Source: DAIODI01 sp046349255
GTDB taxonomy: Bacteria; Pseudomonadota; Alphaproteobacteria; Rhizobiales; Aestuariivirgaceae
DNA length: 64,000 bases
NCBI GenBank assembly: GCA_046349255.1
Contig: JAXMCR010000002.1
Span: forward strand, 558,001 to 622,000
Direction: 5' to 3'
Shown one piece after another: positions 26,856 through 36,331 of this stretch. A program made the position numbers and the translations under genes. Within the stretch, counting starts at the first letter, position 1. Each line of letters starts with the position of its first letter. The notes under the pieces were generated by a model. The model ran no database searches. It was not told the DNA's origin and saw nothing but the letters and a program-made list of their open reading frames with translations.

Positions 26856-28553
26856 TCAAACCGGCCCGAGAACGCGGCGTCGTCCGAACTGCAAGCGGCC
26901 GTGCTCCGTCTTGTTCCAGCGGAACGGCGCGACGGCGAACTCGACGACGGCGCTGTAGCTCGCCGCCGACACGAGCAGCCAGTGGAACGGCACGGTGCAG
27001 CAGGCGGCGGCGTACCCGCGCAAACGGCCGCTGTCGGCGAGGTGGAGGAGGGGCGCGCCGATCGCCATGGCGTGGCCGGCGAGCAGGACCGCGACGCCGA
27101 CCGGCTCGGCGTGTCCGCGTGCTGCCTGCACCGCGACGATCGCCAGGCACCACGGGTGCGCGATGCCGGAGACGAGCGTGCCCGCCATCAGGAGGTTCAT
27201 GACGAGGAAGCCGCAGGGCCCCATCTGGCGCGCCGTCAGGACCGGCGTGCGCATCAGCACGAGCCACGTCTGCAGGAAGCCCTTGAGCCAGCGCGTGCGC
27301 TGCCGGAGCCAGGCAGGAACATCCGTCACCGGCTCCTCGAGCGTGACGCTGTCGAGCGTCGCCGCGCGAAGCCCAAGCCGGGCGAGCCGGAAGCCGAGGT
27401 CGGCGTCCTCCGTGACGTTGAACGGGTCCCACGCGCCCATCTGCTTCAGCACGGCGGTGCGGAAGTGGTTCGACGTGCCGCCGAGCGGGAACGGCAGGCG
27501 GACGCGGGAGAGCAGCGGCAGGAGCGTTCCGAACAGGAGGTCGTACTCGATCGCGAACTGCCGCGTCAGCCAGTTCGTCTCGCCGCTGTGGAAGGCAAGG
27601 CGCGCCTGCAGGCACACGACCTCGGGGCCCGACTGGTGGAAGAGGCTGACTGCGCGCTTCAGCTGGTCGCGGGCGGGCAGATCCTCCGCGTCGTAGACCA
27701 CGACGAACTCGCCGCGCGAAAACGGCAGCGCGATGTTCAGGGCCTTGGGCTTCGTCTTCGGCCCGCCCTCCGGCACGCGGAGCACGGTGATCCAGGGCGG
27801 CAGCTGAAACGCCGCGATGGCCGAGAGCGTCTGCCGATCGCGCTCCTCGACCACCAGCTTCACGTCGAGCTTTTCGGGCGGATAGTCGAGGCTTGCCAGC
27901 GCGTCGAGCAGCTGGCCCACGACGCGGTCCTCGCGGTAAAGCGGCACGAGCACCGTGTAGACCGGGAGGTCGGCGGGCAGCAGGAGCGGCGTTCTGCTCC
28001 TGCGCGTCGCGAGGCGCCACAGGACGGCGGTGAACTTCAGCGACGACAGCGCGAGGAACGCGACGCTCGCCGGGACCAGCAGCAGCTGCGGCGCAGCCAG
28101 CATGGCGATGAGCGCGCCGAGAACCAGCATCAAGAGCGCAGCGGCCTGCCAGCGGAGGATGCCATGGCGCGCCGACAGGGCGGGGGACGCGGTCGACAGG
28201 AGGTCCACGGCGTGGGTCATCAGCTCCCTCCGGAGCACGCTCAGCAGGGAGTCCTGCAGCGCCTGCGGATGGACGAGGAGGTCCGGCGCGCGCGCGCCCT
28301 TCGGCGTGTGGACGCCGGCCAGCCCGCAAAGTCCGAGCCGACCGTACGAGAGGCGAAGCGGGAACGGCTCTCCCCGAAGCGCATGCCGCAGGGCCCAGCG
28401 CGGGCCGCCAGCGAGCGCCTCCGTAAGGTCGCCCTCCGACAAACGCCGCGGCGCCGGCCGCGGTCGAAAAACGCCCGCTGCACAATGCCGAAAGCCCACC
28501 GCCGATCCCCCGTTTCTGCACGCAAAGGTTGCAGACGGGTGAGGCTCCGGCAA
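26856..28553 (-). CDS. membrane-bound family 2 glycosyltransferase
   Basis: A 565-residue processive-type glycosyltransferase (GT2). The core has DxD-like YDAEDLP, the TED motif NVTEDADLGFRLA and QRTRWLKGF (QxxRW), as in cellulose synthase-like and exopolysaccharide transferases. Two hydrophobic helices precede the catalytic region and about three follow, so it should sit in the inner membrane. The first ~115 residues are a less conserved N-terminal region often seen in alphaproteobacterial members. The start is uncertain: TTG 28553 is weak, and internal starts exist. Product unknown; it lies next to pyrD and the lytic transglycosylase. Confidence 0.82.
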   Translation of the reverse strand: MPEPHPSATFACRNGGSAVGFRHCAAGVFRPRPAPRRLSEGDLTEALAGGPRWALRHALRGEPFPLRLSYGRLGLCGLAGVHTPKGARAPDLLVHPQALQDSLLSVLRRELMTHAVDLLSTASPALSARHGILRWQAAALLMLVLGALIAMLAAPQLLLVPASVAFLALSSLKFTAVLWRLATRRSRTPLLLPADLPVYTVLVPLYREDRVVGQLLDALASLDYPPEKLDVKLVVEERDRQTLSAIAAFQLPPWITVLRVPEGGPKTKPKALNIALPFSRGEFVVVYDAEDLPARDQLKRAVSLFHQSGPEVVCLQARLAFHSGETNWLTRQFAIEYDLLFGTLLPLLSRVRLPFPLGGTSNHFRTAVLKQMGAWDPFNVTEDADLGFRLARLGLRAATLDSVTLEEPVTDVPAWLRQRTRWLKGFLQTWLVLMRTPVLTARQMGPCGFLVMNLLMAGTLVSGIAHPWCLAIVAVQAARGHAEPVGVAVLLAGHAMAIGAPLLHLADSGRLRGYAAACCTVPFHWLLVSAASYSAVVEFAVAPFRWNKTEHGRLQFGRRRVLGPV

Positions 28554-28591
28554 TTAGTCAGAAGCGACTAGTCGGAAATGCAACGGGCCTT

Positions 28592-29668
28592 CTAGGTCCA
28601 GTCGGCGACGCCGGTTCCGACCATCTCCGTGATCGTCTTTCGGCCCGACACGCGCGTGCGCTGCGCGAGCCCCTCGACGATGTCGCGCACGAGCCCCGGG
28701 CCCTCGTAGACGAGCGCCGAATAGAGCTGCACGAGGCTCGCGCCGGCGCGCACCTTTTCCCACGCGGTCGCCGCCGACGAGATGCCGCCCGCGCCGACGA
28801 GCGGGATGCGCCCGCCGACGAGGCGGTACAATTCGGCGAGCTTGCGCGTCGAGAGTTCGAACAGCGGCTCTCCGGACAGACCGCCCGCCTCGTCGCGGTG
28901 CTTGGAGGTAAGCGAAGCGGGGCGCGTGATCGTCGTGTTCGACACGATGATGCCGTCAATGCGGCTTGCAAGGCACGCCTCGGCCACGTCGTTCAGTTCC
29001 TCGCGCACGAGATCGGGGGCGATCTTGAGGAGCAGCGGCACGCGCCGGCCGAAGCGCTCGCCCGCTTCGAGGCAAGCCTCCTCGAGGCGTTTCAGGAGCG
29101 CCGTCAGCTCGTGCCGCGACTGTAACGCGCGCAGACCGGGCGTGTTCGGCGATGAGATGTTGACGGTGATGTAGTCGGCGACGGCAGCGAACATCGCGAC
29201 GCCCTGCACGTAGTCGTGCATGCGGTCGGCCGAGTCCTTGTTCGCCCCGACGTTGACGCCGAGGATGCCGCGCCGCTTGCGGCGACGAATGTTGGCGAGC
29301 GCTGCGGCATGACCTTCGTTGTTGAAGCCCATGCGGTTGATGACGGCGCGATGCTCCTCGAGCCGGAACAGGCGCGGCTTCGGGTTTCCCGCCTGCGGGC
29401 GCGGCGTGATGGTGCCGACTTCGACGAAGCCGAACCCGAGCGCCAGCAGCGGATCGATCAGCGTCGCGTTCTTGTCGAACCCCGCTGCAAGGCCGACCGG
29501 GTTCGGAAAGTCGAGCCCGAACACCGACACCTGGAGTTCGGGGTGCAGCACCGGACGGGTCGAACCCGCAAGACCGCGCTGCAACGCGGCTGCGGCAAAC
29601 CCGTGCGCACGCTCCGCATCCATGCTGCGCAGGATCGGCCAGGCGATCCGGTAGAGACCGCGCGCCAT
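28592..29668 (-). CDS. pyrD: dihydroorotate dehydrogenase (quinone), class 2
   Basis: PyrD oxidises dihydroorotate to orotate in pyrimidine synthesis, passing electrons to quinones. The 358-residue protein has the class 2 membrane-associating N-terminal helix (RIAWPILRSMDAERAHGFA), the FMN-binding NPVGLAAGFDKN, catalytic-loop NISSPNTPGLRALQ and GAGGISSAATAWEKVRAGASLVQ. ATG 29668 overlaps the stop of the upstream DUF952 gene (ATGA); the longer frame to 29773 is only antisense-of-nothing read-through of that gene. Confidence 0.96.
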   Translation of the reverse strand: MARGLYRIAWPILRSMDAERAHGFAAAALQRGLAGSTRPVLHPELQVSVFGLDFPNPVGLAAGFDKNATLIDPLLALGFGFVEVGTITPRPQAGNPKPRLFRLEEHRAVINRMGFNNEGHAAALANIRRRKRRGILGVNVGANKDSADRMHDYVQGVAMFAAVADYITVNISSPNTPGLRALQSRHELTALLKRLEEACLEAGERFGRRVPLLLKIAPDLVREELNDVAEACLASRIDGIIVSNTTITRPASLTSKHRDEAGGLSGEPLFELSTRKLAELYRLVGGRIPLVGAGGISSAATAWEKVRAGASLVQLYSALVYEGPGLVRDIVEGLAQRTRVSGRKTITEMVGTGVADWT

Positions 29669-30009
29669 CAGCCTTCCCCGCGCGTCTGGCGACGTTCCAC
29701 GGCCGTCACCGCCGATCGCGGCAGCACGCCGTAGTGATGCGGAAAGAGCTGCCCGCCGCGCGACGGCTCCCACCGGAGGTCGGCCCCGAGCGCCGCAGCC
29801 TCGATCGAGGCGACGACGACCTCAGTCGCATCCGCAAAATGCCGGCGGATCGACTCGGCGAGTTGCTCCCCCGTCGAGAGGTGGATGAACCCATCGCGCC
29901 GGTCGTCGGCCGATCCCTCGAAGCGGCCCTCCTTCTCGAACGCCGCCCACTCCTCCGGCCGGAAGATCTTGAAGACGTGCTGCGGTGGAGGGGGGTTTGC
30001 GCTCGGCAT
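29668..30009 (-). CDS. DUF952 domain protein
   Basis: A 113-residue DUF952 protein. The domain is clear: HVFKIFRPEEWAAFEKEG, GSADDRRDGFIHLSTGEQL, then LRWEPSRGGQLFPHHYGVL. Function is unknown; the fold resembles ADP-ribosyl-handling folds in some surveys, which is not evidence of activity here. ATG 30009 is preferred over GTG 30012. It overlaps pyrD by the ATGA junction and is the usual pyrD neighbour in Hyphomicrobiales. It is divergent from the S24 regulator. Confidence 0.88.
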   Translation of the reverse strand: MPSANPPPPQHVFKIFRPEEWAAFEKEGRFEGSADDRRDGFIHLSTGEQLAESIRRHFADATEVVVASIEAAALGADLRWEPSRGGQLFPHHYGVLPRSAVTAVERRQTRGEG

Positions 30010-30074
30010 CACGATGCTGTAAAAAGTCCTATTCGCAGAAGAAATTCGGATTCGCCAGACTGGCAGGGTGTCCG

Positions 30075-30701
30075 ATGTTCACGCACAAACAGGTTTGGGA
30101 TGCAATAGACGCGCTGGCGGCAAAGCACGGTGTGTCCACGTCCGCGCTCGCCAAGCTCGCCGGTCTCGACGCCACGACCTTCAACCGGTCGAAGCGCGTC
30201 GCCCCGACCGGCCACATGCGCTGGCCGACCACCGAAAGCATCGCGCGCGTGCTCGACTGCACGAAGACGCCGGTCGCCGAGTTCGCCGCACTGCTCGCCG
30301 GCAAGGCGCGCGCCTCGGAAGCGATCCCGCTGATCGGGCTCGCGCAGGCGGGCGGCGGCGGGTTCTTCGACGATGCAGGCTTCCCGGTCGGTTCGGGCTG
30401 GGAGCAGATCGCGTTTCCCAAGGTCGACGACCCGAACGCCTACGCGCTCGAAATCGCCGGGGACAGCATGGTGCCCGTCTACCGTGACGGCGACGTGATC
30501 GTGGTGTCGCCGAACGCGCAGGTGCGGCGGGGCGACCGCATCGTCGCGAAGACCCGCGACGGGCAGGTGCTGGCGAAGGTGCTGTCGCGGCAGACGGCCC
30601 GCACGGTCGAACTCTCGTCCTTCAATCCGGACCACCCCCCGCTGACGCTCTCCTCCGACGACGTCGTGTGGATGGCGCGCATCGTCTGGGCGAGCCAGTA
30701 G
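30075..30701 (+). CDS. S24/LexA-like repressor with N-terminal DNA-binding domain
   Basis: A 208-residue regulator. The N-terminal ~75 residues form a helix-turn-helix-like domain (VSTSALAKLAGLDATTFNRS). The C-terminal half is an S24 peptidase domain: S121 in EIAGDSMVPVYRDGD and K158 in GQVLAKVL. The 37-residue Ser-Lys spacing equals that of LexA. An Ala-Gly pair at 92-93 (LAQAGGGG) could be the self-cleavage site, though it sits closer to the Ser than in LexA. ATG 30075 was preferred over an upstream GTG at 29985. Not phage-linked here: neighbours are pyrD and lysS. Confidence 0.85.
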   Translation: MFTHKQVWDAIDALAAKHGVSTSALAKLAGLDATTFNRSKRVAPTGHMRWPTTESIARVLDCTKTPVAEFAALLAGKARASEAIPLIGLAQAGGGGFFDDAGFPVGSGWEQIAFPKVDDPNAYALEIAGDSMVPVYRDGDVIVVSPNAQVRRGDRIVAKTRDGQVLAKVLSRQTARTVELSSFNPDHPPLTLSSDDVVWMARIVWASQ

Positions 30702-30703
30702 GC

Positions 30704-32380
30704 TCAGGCCGTCGCACGTTCCTTCGACGCAAACTCGCCGGCAAGCGCCCGCCGGATCAGCGCGCACGTGTTGTCGATCCCGTAGAGCGCGACGAACGAG
30801 CCGAACCGTGGCCCCTTCTCCTCGCCGAGCAGCACCTGGTAGATCGCGTTGAACCACGAGAGCGACACACCGGGCTTGCCGGGCTCGGCCCCCTTCGCGT
30901 TGGCGTCCTGGTAGCGCTCGATCGAGCGGCCGACGTCGTAGGTCGCGGTCTGGATCTCTTCCGCAGTCGCCGTCTTCGGCAGCGCCTCGAGCCGCTGCAT
31001 CAGCGCGGTGAGCGCCGAGCGCTCCACGTCGTCGGCGACGCGATACTGCTTCGCCGGCTTCACGAAGTCGTGGAAGTAGCGGATCGCGTAGCCGACGAGG
31101 CGCCCGAGTTCCTTGTTGCCCTCGATCGCCGCATCGCCCGTGTAGCGCCGCAGGAAGCCCCACAGGACCTCTTCGGTCTCGGCGTTCGAAGCGCTCGCGA
31201 GGTTGAGGAGCAGCGCGAAGCTCACCGGCATGGTGATCGCGGGCGGGTTGCCGCCGTGGATGTGCCACACCGGGTTCGACAGGCGCTGCTTCTCGTCCTG
31301 CCGGCCGAACGCCGAGATGAACGCGTAATATTCGTCGACGCTGCGCGGGATCACGTCGAAGTAGAGGCGCTTGGCCTCGCGCGGCTTCGTGAACATGAAC
31401 AGTTCGAGGCTCTCCGGCGAGGCATAGCGCAGCCACTCCTCGATGGTGAGGCCGTTGCCCTTCGACTTCGAGATCTTCTGGCCCTTCTCGTCGAGGAAGA
31501 GTTCGTAGTTGAAGCCGTCGGGCGGCGTGCCGCCAAGTTCCGCGCAGATGCGGTTCGCAAGCTTCACCGAATCGATGAGGTCCTTGCCCGACATCTCGTA
31601 GTCGACGGCAAGCGCATACCACCGCATCGCCCAGTCAGGCTTCCACTGGAGCTTCGCGTGGCCGCCCGTGACCTTGGTCTCGAACCCCTCGCCGGTGTCG
31701 GGATCGCGCCAGAAGATCGTGCCGGCCTTGAGGTCGATCCGGTCGATCGGCACCTGCATCACGATGCCCGTCTTCGGATGGATGGGCAGGAACGGTGAAT
31801 AGGTCTGCGCACGTTCCTCGCGCAGGCTCGGCAGCATGATCGCCATCACTTCGTCGAACTTTGCGAGCACCCGGAGCAGCGCCTGGTCGAACCGGCCGGA
31901 GCGGTAGTATTCGCTCGAGGAGGCGAACTCGTAGGCGAAGCCGAACCGGTCGAGGAAGCTGCGCAGCATCGCATTGTTGTGGTGGCCGAAGCTCTCGAAC
32001 TTGCCGAACGGGTCCGGGATCTTGGTCAACGGCTGGCCGAGGTGGGCCCTGAGCATGTCCTTGTTCGGGACGTTGTCGGGAACCTTGCGCAGGCCGTCCA
32101 TGTCGTCGGAGAAGCACAGGAGCCGGGTCGGCACGTCGGACATCGTCTCGAACGCATGGCGTACCATCGTCGTGCGGGCGACCTCGCCGAACGTGCCGAT
32201 ATGCGGCAGGCCTGACGGACCGTAGCCCGTCTCGAACAGCACCTCCTGCTTCGCCGGGCCCTTCGACAGGCGGGCGATGAGCTTGCGGGCTTCCTCGAAC
32301 GGCCAGGCCTTGCTCTGCAGGGCTTCGGCACGAAGGGCTGGATCGATCTTCGACGGACACATGGACGAAACTTCGCTCAT
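30704..32380 (-). CDS. lysS: lysyl-tRNA synthetase, class I
   Basis: Charges tRNA-Lys. This is the class I (Rossmann) form, found in archaea and many Alphaproteobacteria, and unrelated to the class II enzyme of E. coli. The HIGH signature appears as PHIGTF (about 59-64) and KMSKS as KISKSKG near residue 300. The 558-residue protein begins at ATG 32380 (MSEVSSMCPSK) with ATG 32362 as an alternative. Its stop lies 2 bases after that of the S24 gene, convergent. The very long frame reaching 35311 is antisense to the helicase gene. Confidence 0.96.
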   Translation of the reverse strand: MSEVSSMCPSKIDPALRAEALQSKAWPFEEARKLIARLSKGPAKQEVLFETGYGPSGLPHIGTFGEVARTTMVRHAFETMSDVPTRLLCFSDDMDGLRKVPDNVPNKDMLRAHLGQPLTKIPDPFGKFESFGHHNNAMLRSFLDRFGFAYEFASSSEYYRSGRFDQALLRVLAKFDEVMAIMLPSLREERAQTYSPFLPIHPKTGIVMQVPIDRIDLKAGTIFWRDPDTGEGFETKVTGGHAKLQWKPDWAMRWYALAVDYEMSGKDLIDSVKLANRICAELGGTPPDGFNYELFLDEKGQKISKSKGNGLTIEEWLRYASPESLELFMFTKPREAKRLYFDVIPRSVDEYYAFISAFGRQDEKQRLSNPVWHIHGGNPPAITMPVSFALLLNLASASNAETEEVLWGFLRRYTGDAAIEGNKELGRLVGYAIRYFHDFVKPAKQYRVADDVERSALTALMQRLEALPKTATAEEIQTATYDVGRSIERYQDANAKGAEPGKPGVSLSWFNAIYQVLLGEEKGPRFGSFVALYGIDNTCALIRRALAGEFASKERATA

Positions 32381-32464
32381 TGGAAAGAGGCCGGTTTTCG
32401 GGCCCCCGATATGCACCGAAAACTTCGGATAACCTAGCCGAATCTGCCTATGGTCTGAAGCTCG

Positions 32465-35278
32465 ATGACCGCCTCCCTGCCCGATCCGGACCTCGCCGTG
32501 CGTCCGCTCCCGCCGTCGCTGATGCTCGACGGGCTGACGGTGCGCGTGAGCGGACCTGAGGAGACGCTCGCGCCGAAGGAGGCGCTGCGGGTGCTGGCGC
32601 GCGAACCGCGGCTCGTCTGCCACGCCCCCTATCTCGTGCGCCGGCTGGCGATGATCGCGCAGGCCCCGGAGGCGAGCGTCAAGGCGGCGCTCGAAACCGC
32701 GCACTTCGACATCGCGGAACTCTTCGCCTTCGTCATGCCGGCGGTGGCCGCGACGCCGACCGTCCCGGGCCTCGCCCGCGCGCTCGGCTTCACCGCCGCG
32801 GAAGACGATCCCGACGCGCTTCCGATGATCGCGCAGGCGCTGTTCGACCGCGCCCGGTCGCAACGGTCGTACGTGCGCGAGATGGCGGAGAACGCGCAGC
32901 TCCTCGAGCGCGCGCGCTGGCCGTGGGCAAGACCTCTCCTCGCGGCGCTGGCGGAGGCCGGCGTGAAGCCGCCGAACCCGTTCTCGACCGGCCTCAACGT
33001 GTGGGACCGGTTGCCCGAATGGGAGGAGGAAGGGGTGCGCCCGCCCGGCACCCAGACGCCGGTCGATCCGGCGCTCGCGCAGCAGTTCTTGGGCCGCGTG
33101 CTCGAGGACGGGGCCGAGCGGCGCGCCGGGCAGGTCGCCTACTGCCGCGACGCCTGCACCATCTTCGCGCCGCGCCAGACGCCGGTGACGAACGCAATCG
33201 TGCTCGCCGAAGCCGGGACGGGCCTCGGCAAGACGCTCGGCTACCTCGCGCCGTCGTTCCTGTGGAGCCGCGAGAACCGGAGCACGGTGTGGCTTTCGAC
33301 CTACACGAAGAACCTGCAGCGGCAGATCGAGCAGGAGACGGCGCGGCTCATTCCCGATCCCGACGAGCGCACGGCGCGCGTGGTGATCCGCAAGGGCCGC
33401 GAGAACTATGCCTGCCTCCTCAACATGCAGGAGGCGTTCAGCCGCCTCTCGGGAAGCGCCCGCGGGTCGCTGCTCGCCGCGATCGTCGCCCGCTGGGCGC
33501 TCGCCACGCGCGACGGCGACATGATCGGCGGCGACTTCCCCGGCTGGGTGTGGGGCCTGTTCCTCGAGCAGCTGCCGAATGCCGCAACCGGGCCCGGCTC
33601 GCTGGGCTTCACCGACCGGCGCGGCGAATGCATCTTCTCCGCCTGCCCGCACTACCGGCGCTGCTACATCGAACGCGCGGTGCGCGCAGCACGGCGCGCC
33701 GACCTCGTGATCGCCAACCACGCGTTCGTACTGCGGCAGGCCGCGATCGACGGCGCGCTCGGCACCGCGGTTGCCGAGGGCGAACAGGAATCGAGCGGTG
33801 CGATCCGCAGGCTCGTCTTCGACGAAGGCCACCACCTGTTCGACGCGGCCGACAGCGCGTTCTCGGGCCACCTCACCGGCATCGAGGCGGCGGAACTGCG
33901 CCGCTGGATTCGCGGCCCGGAAGTCACCGGCCGCCGCGGCCGCGGGCTTGCCGACCGGCTCGGCGAACTGCTCGCCGGCGACCAGCAGGGCGAGGCGGCG
34001 CTCGAGGCGATCCACGAAGCGTCCGCGTGCCTCCCCGCTCCCGGCTGGCAGCGGCGCATCGGCCAGGGACGCGGTGAAGGACCGACGGAGCAGTTCCTGC
34101 AGCTCGTCCGCCAGCAGACGCTGGCGCGCGGCGATCCGGAGTCGTGGCAATCGATCGAGACCGACTGCCAGCCGCTCGTCAAAGGCCTTGCCGAGGCCAC
34201 GGGAGAACTCGTGCGGGCGCTCATCGACCTCAAGAAGCCGATGGCGCTGCTCGCCCGCCACCTCGTCCAGAAGCTCGACCAGGAGGCCTCGACGCTCAAC
34301 ACGTCCGAACGCGTGCGGCTCGAGGCGATCTCGCGCTCGCTGAAGCGGCGGTCGGAACTGATGGTCGAGGGCTGGGTCGGCATGCTCGGTCGCCTGCTGG
34401 AGGATCCGCTGAAGCAGTTCGTCGAATGGTTCTCGGTCGACCGCATCGACGGGCGCGACCACGACGTCGGGCTGCACAGCCACTGGGTCGATCCGACCGA
34501 ACCGCTGGCGATGGCGGTGCTGCGCGCGCCCGACGGCGTGCTGATCACCTCGGCCACGCTGCGCGATCGGTCGCCCGAGCCGCACGACGACTGGGAGACG
34601 GCGGAGATGCGCACCGGCGCGGCGCATCTCCCCTACCCGGTGACGCGCGTGAACCACGACTCGCCCTTCGACTACGGGCGGCAGGCGCGATTCCTCGTCG
34701 TGACCGACATCGACCGCGACGACGCGGCGCAAGTCGCCTCGGCGTACCGCGAGCTGTTCCTCGCCGCGGGCGGCGGCGGCCTCGGTATCTTCACGGCGAT
34801 CAACCGGCTGCGCGCCGTCCATCGCCAGATCGTAGGGCCACTCGCGCAGGCGGGCCTGCACCTCTACGCCCAGCACTGCGACCCGATCGACATCGCGACG
34901 CTCGTCGACATGTTCCGCTCCGACCGCAATGCCTGCCTCCTCGGCACGGACGCGATCCGCGACGGCGTCGACGTGCCGGGCGACTCGCTGCGGCTCATCG
35001 TGATGGACCGCGTGCCGTGGGGGCCGCCGACCATCCTGGAGCGTGAGCGCCGCGAGCGGTTCGGCAAGAGCCGCTGGCAGGACCTCAACATCCGCCTGCG
35101 GCTGCGGCAGGCGTTCGGGCGGCTGATCCGCAAGGCGGGCGACCGCGGCGTGTTCGTGATGCTCGACTCCCGCCTCGCCTCGCGCTTCGCGACCGCCGTT
35201 CCCGCCGGTGTTGCCATCGAGCGGGTGGGGTTGGTAGATGCCATCGAGGCGACGCAGGGGTTCCTGAAGTCCCGCTAG
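32465..35278 (+). CDS. DinG/XPD-like ATP-dependent DNA helicase
   Basis: A 937-residue superfamily 2 helicase of the iron-sulfur DinG/XPD group, likely 5'-3'. Walker A is seen as AEAGTGLGKTLGYL, the DEAH-box-like motif II as FDEGHHLFDAADS, and the probable cluster cysteines as CIFSACPHYRRCY. The last motif region (LLGTDAIRDGVDVPGDSLRL and RQAFGRLIRK) is present. The N-terminal ~230 residues are a less conserved extension. It is divergent from lysS, with 84 bases between, and followed by the TerB gene. Confidence 0.9.
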   Translation: MTASLPDPDLAVRPLPPSLMLDGLTVRVSGPEETLAPKEALRVLAREPRLVCHAPYLVRRLAMIAQAPEASVKAALETAHFDIAELFAFVMPAVAATPTVPGLARALGFTAAEDDPDALPMIAQALFDRARSQRSYVREMAENAQLLERARWPWARPLLAALAEAGVKPPNPFSTGLNVWDRLPEWEEEGVRPPGTQTPVDPALAQQFLGRVLEDGAERRAGQVAYCRDACTIFAPRQTPVTNAIVLAEAGTGLGKTLGYLAPSFLWSRENRSTVWLSTYTKNLQRQIEQETARLIPDPDERTARVVIRKGRENYACLLNMQEAFSRLSGSARGSLLAAIVARWALATRDGDMIGGDFPGWVWGLFLEQLPNAATGPGSLGFTDRRGECIFSACPHYRRCYIERAVRAARRADLVIANHAFVLRQAAIDGALGTAVAEGEQESSGAIRRLVFDEGHHLFDAADSAFSGHLTGIEAAELRRWIRGPEVTGRRGRGLADRLGELLAGDQQGEAALEAIHEASACLPAPGWQRRIGQGRGEGPTEQFLQLVRQQTLARGDPESWQSIETDCQPLVKGLAEATGELVRALIDLKKPMALLARHLVQKLDQEASTLNTSERVRLEAISRSLKRRSELMVEGWVGMLGRLLEDPLKQFVEWFSVDRIDGRDHDVGLHSHWVDPTEPLAMAVLRAPDGVLITSATLRDRSPEPHDDWETAEMRTGAAHLPYPVTRVNHDSPFDYGRQARFLVVTDIDRDDAAQVASAYRELFLAAGGGGLGIFTAINRLRAVHRQIVGPLAQAGLHLYAQHCDPIDIATLVDMFRSDRNACLLGTDAIRDGVDVPGDSLRLIVMDRVPWGPPTILERERRERFGKSRWQDLNIRLRLRQAFGRLIRKAGDRGVFVMLDSRLASRFATAVPAGVAIERVGLVDAIEATQGFLKSR

Positions 35279-35303
35279 CCGAACACGCAGGAGGACAGTC
35301 CCG

Positions 35304-35714
35304 ATGGCCACGATTTCAACCGAGCAGGCGCTCGTCTACGCGATGCTCACGATGTCGGCGGTCGACGGCCGCATCCGCGACGGCGAACTCGACCGCGTCG
35401 GCAAGGTCGTGCAGTCGCTGCCGGCGTTCCGCCAGTTCGATCCCGAACGGCTGACGACGGTGGCGCAGGAGTGCGGCGAGATGCTGCAGTCGCCGGAAGG
35501 GCTCGACGCCGTGCTCGGTCTGATCAAGGACGCGCTGCCCGCAAGGCTGCGCGAGACGGCGTACGCGCTGGCGGTCGAAGTGGCGGTCGCCGACCTGATG
35601 GTGAAGCGCGAGGAGATCCGCTTCCTCGCGCGCCTGCGCGACACGCTCGGCCTCGACAAGCTCGTGACCTCGGCGATCGAACGGGCGGCCGTCGCCCGGC
35701 ACGCCTCGCTCTGA
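35304..35714 (+). CDS. TerB-like tellurite resistance family protein
   Basis: A 136-residue all-helical protein of the TerB/TerB-like family. The domain spans most of it: ALVYAMLTMSAVDGRIRDGELDRVGKVV with the acidic metal-binding turn, and VEVAVADLMVKREEIRFLARL. No tellurite genes are adjacent, so the family name should not be read as resistance. AGGAGGAC precedes ATG 35304. It follows the helicase by 25 bases, likely co-transcribed, and is convergent with the hydrolase gene. Confidence 0.85.
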   Translation: MATISTEQALVYAMLTMSAVDGRIRDGELDRVGKVVQSLPAFRQFDPERLTTVAQECGEMLQSPEGLDAVLGLIKDALPARLRETAYALAVEVAVADLMVKREEIRFLARLRDTLGLDKLVTSAIERAAVARHASL

Positions 35715-35716
35715 TC

Positions 35717-36331
35717 CTAACGGTGCTGGCGGCAGAAGGCGGCGATCGCGATCGCGGCCTGACGCCACGCTTCGTCGCGAGAGACGCCGGTGCGCTTCGG
35801 CGGCACCAGATCGTGGTTTGCCTCGATGATCCATTCGAGGGAGGCGCTCTTCGGGATCTTCAGCGACGCGGCTTCCGCGCGGGTGCCGAACGGATCGCTT
35901 TCGCCCTGCACCACGAGGCTCGGGATCGGCGCGGTGCGTAGCAGCTCGTCGCGCTCCTTCTCCGGATGCCCGGGCGGGTGAAACGGGAAGCCGAGGCACA
36001 CGATCCCCTTGACCGCGTCGCGGCGGGCGATGGCGGCCTCGCAGGCGATGCGGCTACCGAGCGACTTGCCGCCGACGAACAGCGGCTTGGGCAGGGACTC
36101 GAGCACCGCCAGGAATTCCGCGATTAACGCGGGCTTCGGCGACGGCGGCCGTTTGCGCCCGTCCGTGCGACGCCCCGCCATGTAGGCGAACTCGAAGCGC
36201 GCCACGCGCACGCCTTCGGCCGCGAGGAGCGAGGCGATCGCCTGCATGAACGGGCTGTCCATCGGCGCGCCGGCGCCGTGCGCCAGCACCAGCAGCGGCC
36301 CGCCGTCCGGTCCGGACCACAGGAGCGTCAC
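35717..36331 (-). CDS. alpha/beta-fold hydrolase of the KANL3/Tex30 type
   Basis: A 204-residue compact alpha/beta hydrolase. The oxyanion loop is LLVLAHGAGAPMDSPFM, the nucleophile elbow GGKSLGSRIA, the acid loop VQGESDPFG and the His in EANHDLVPP. It starts at GTG 36331, which overlaps the upstream stop as GTGA. Much longer open frame upstream is antisense shadow. Substrate unknown. Last of the argD-argF-hslO-binding protein-hydrolase string. Confidence 0.82.
   Translation of the reverse strand: MTLLWSGPDGGPLLVLAHGAGAPMDSPFMQAIASLLAAEGVRVARFEFAYMAGRRTDGRKRPPSPKPALIAEFLAVLESLPKPLFVGGKSLGSRIACEAAIARRDAVKGIVCLGFPFHPPGHPEKERDELLRTAPIPSLVVQGESDPFGTRAEAASLKIPKSASLEWIIEANHDLVPPKRTGVSRDEAWRQAAIAIAAFCRQHR

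Noticed and set aside
25654..28521. A 955-codon minus-strand frame across the lytic transglycosylase and glycosyltransferase genes
   Set aside because: It is a shifted frame of two real genes on the same strand and has only low-complexity Arg/Ala sequence.
32381..35311. Large upstream extension of the lysS frame
   Set aside because: It is antisense to the helicase gene and unrelated to class I LysRS, whose N-terminus begins at 32380.
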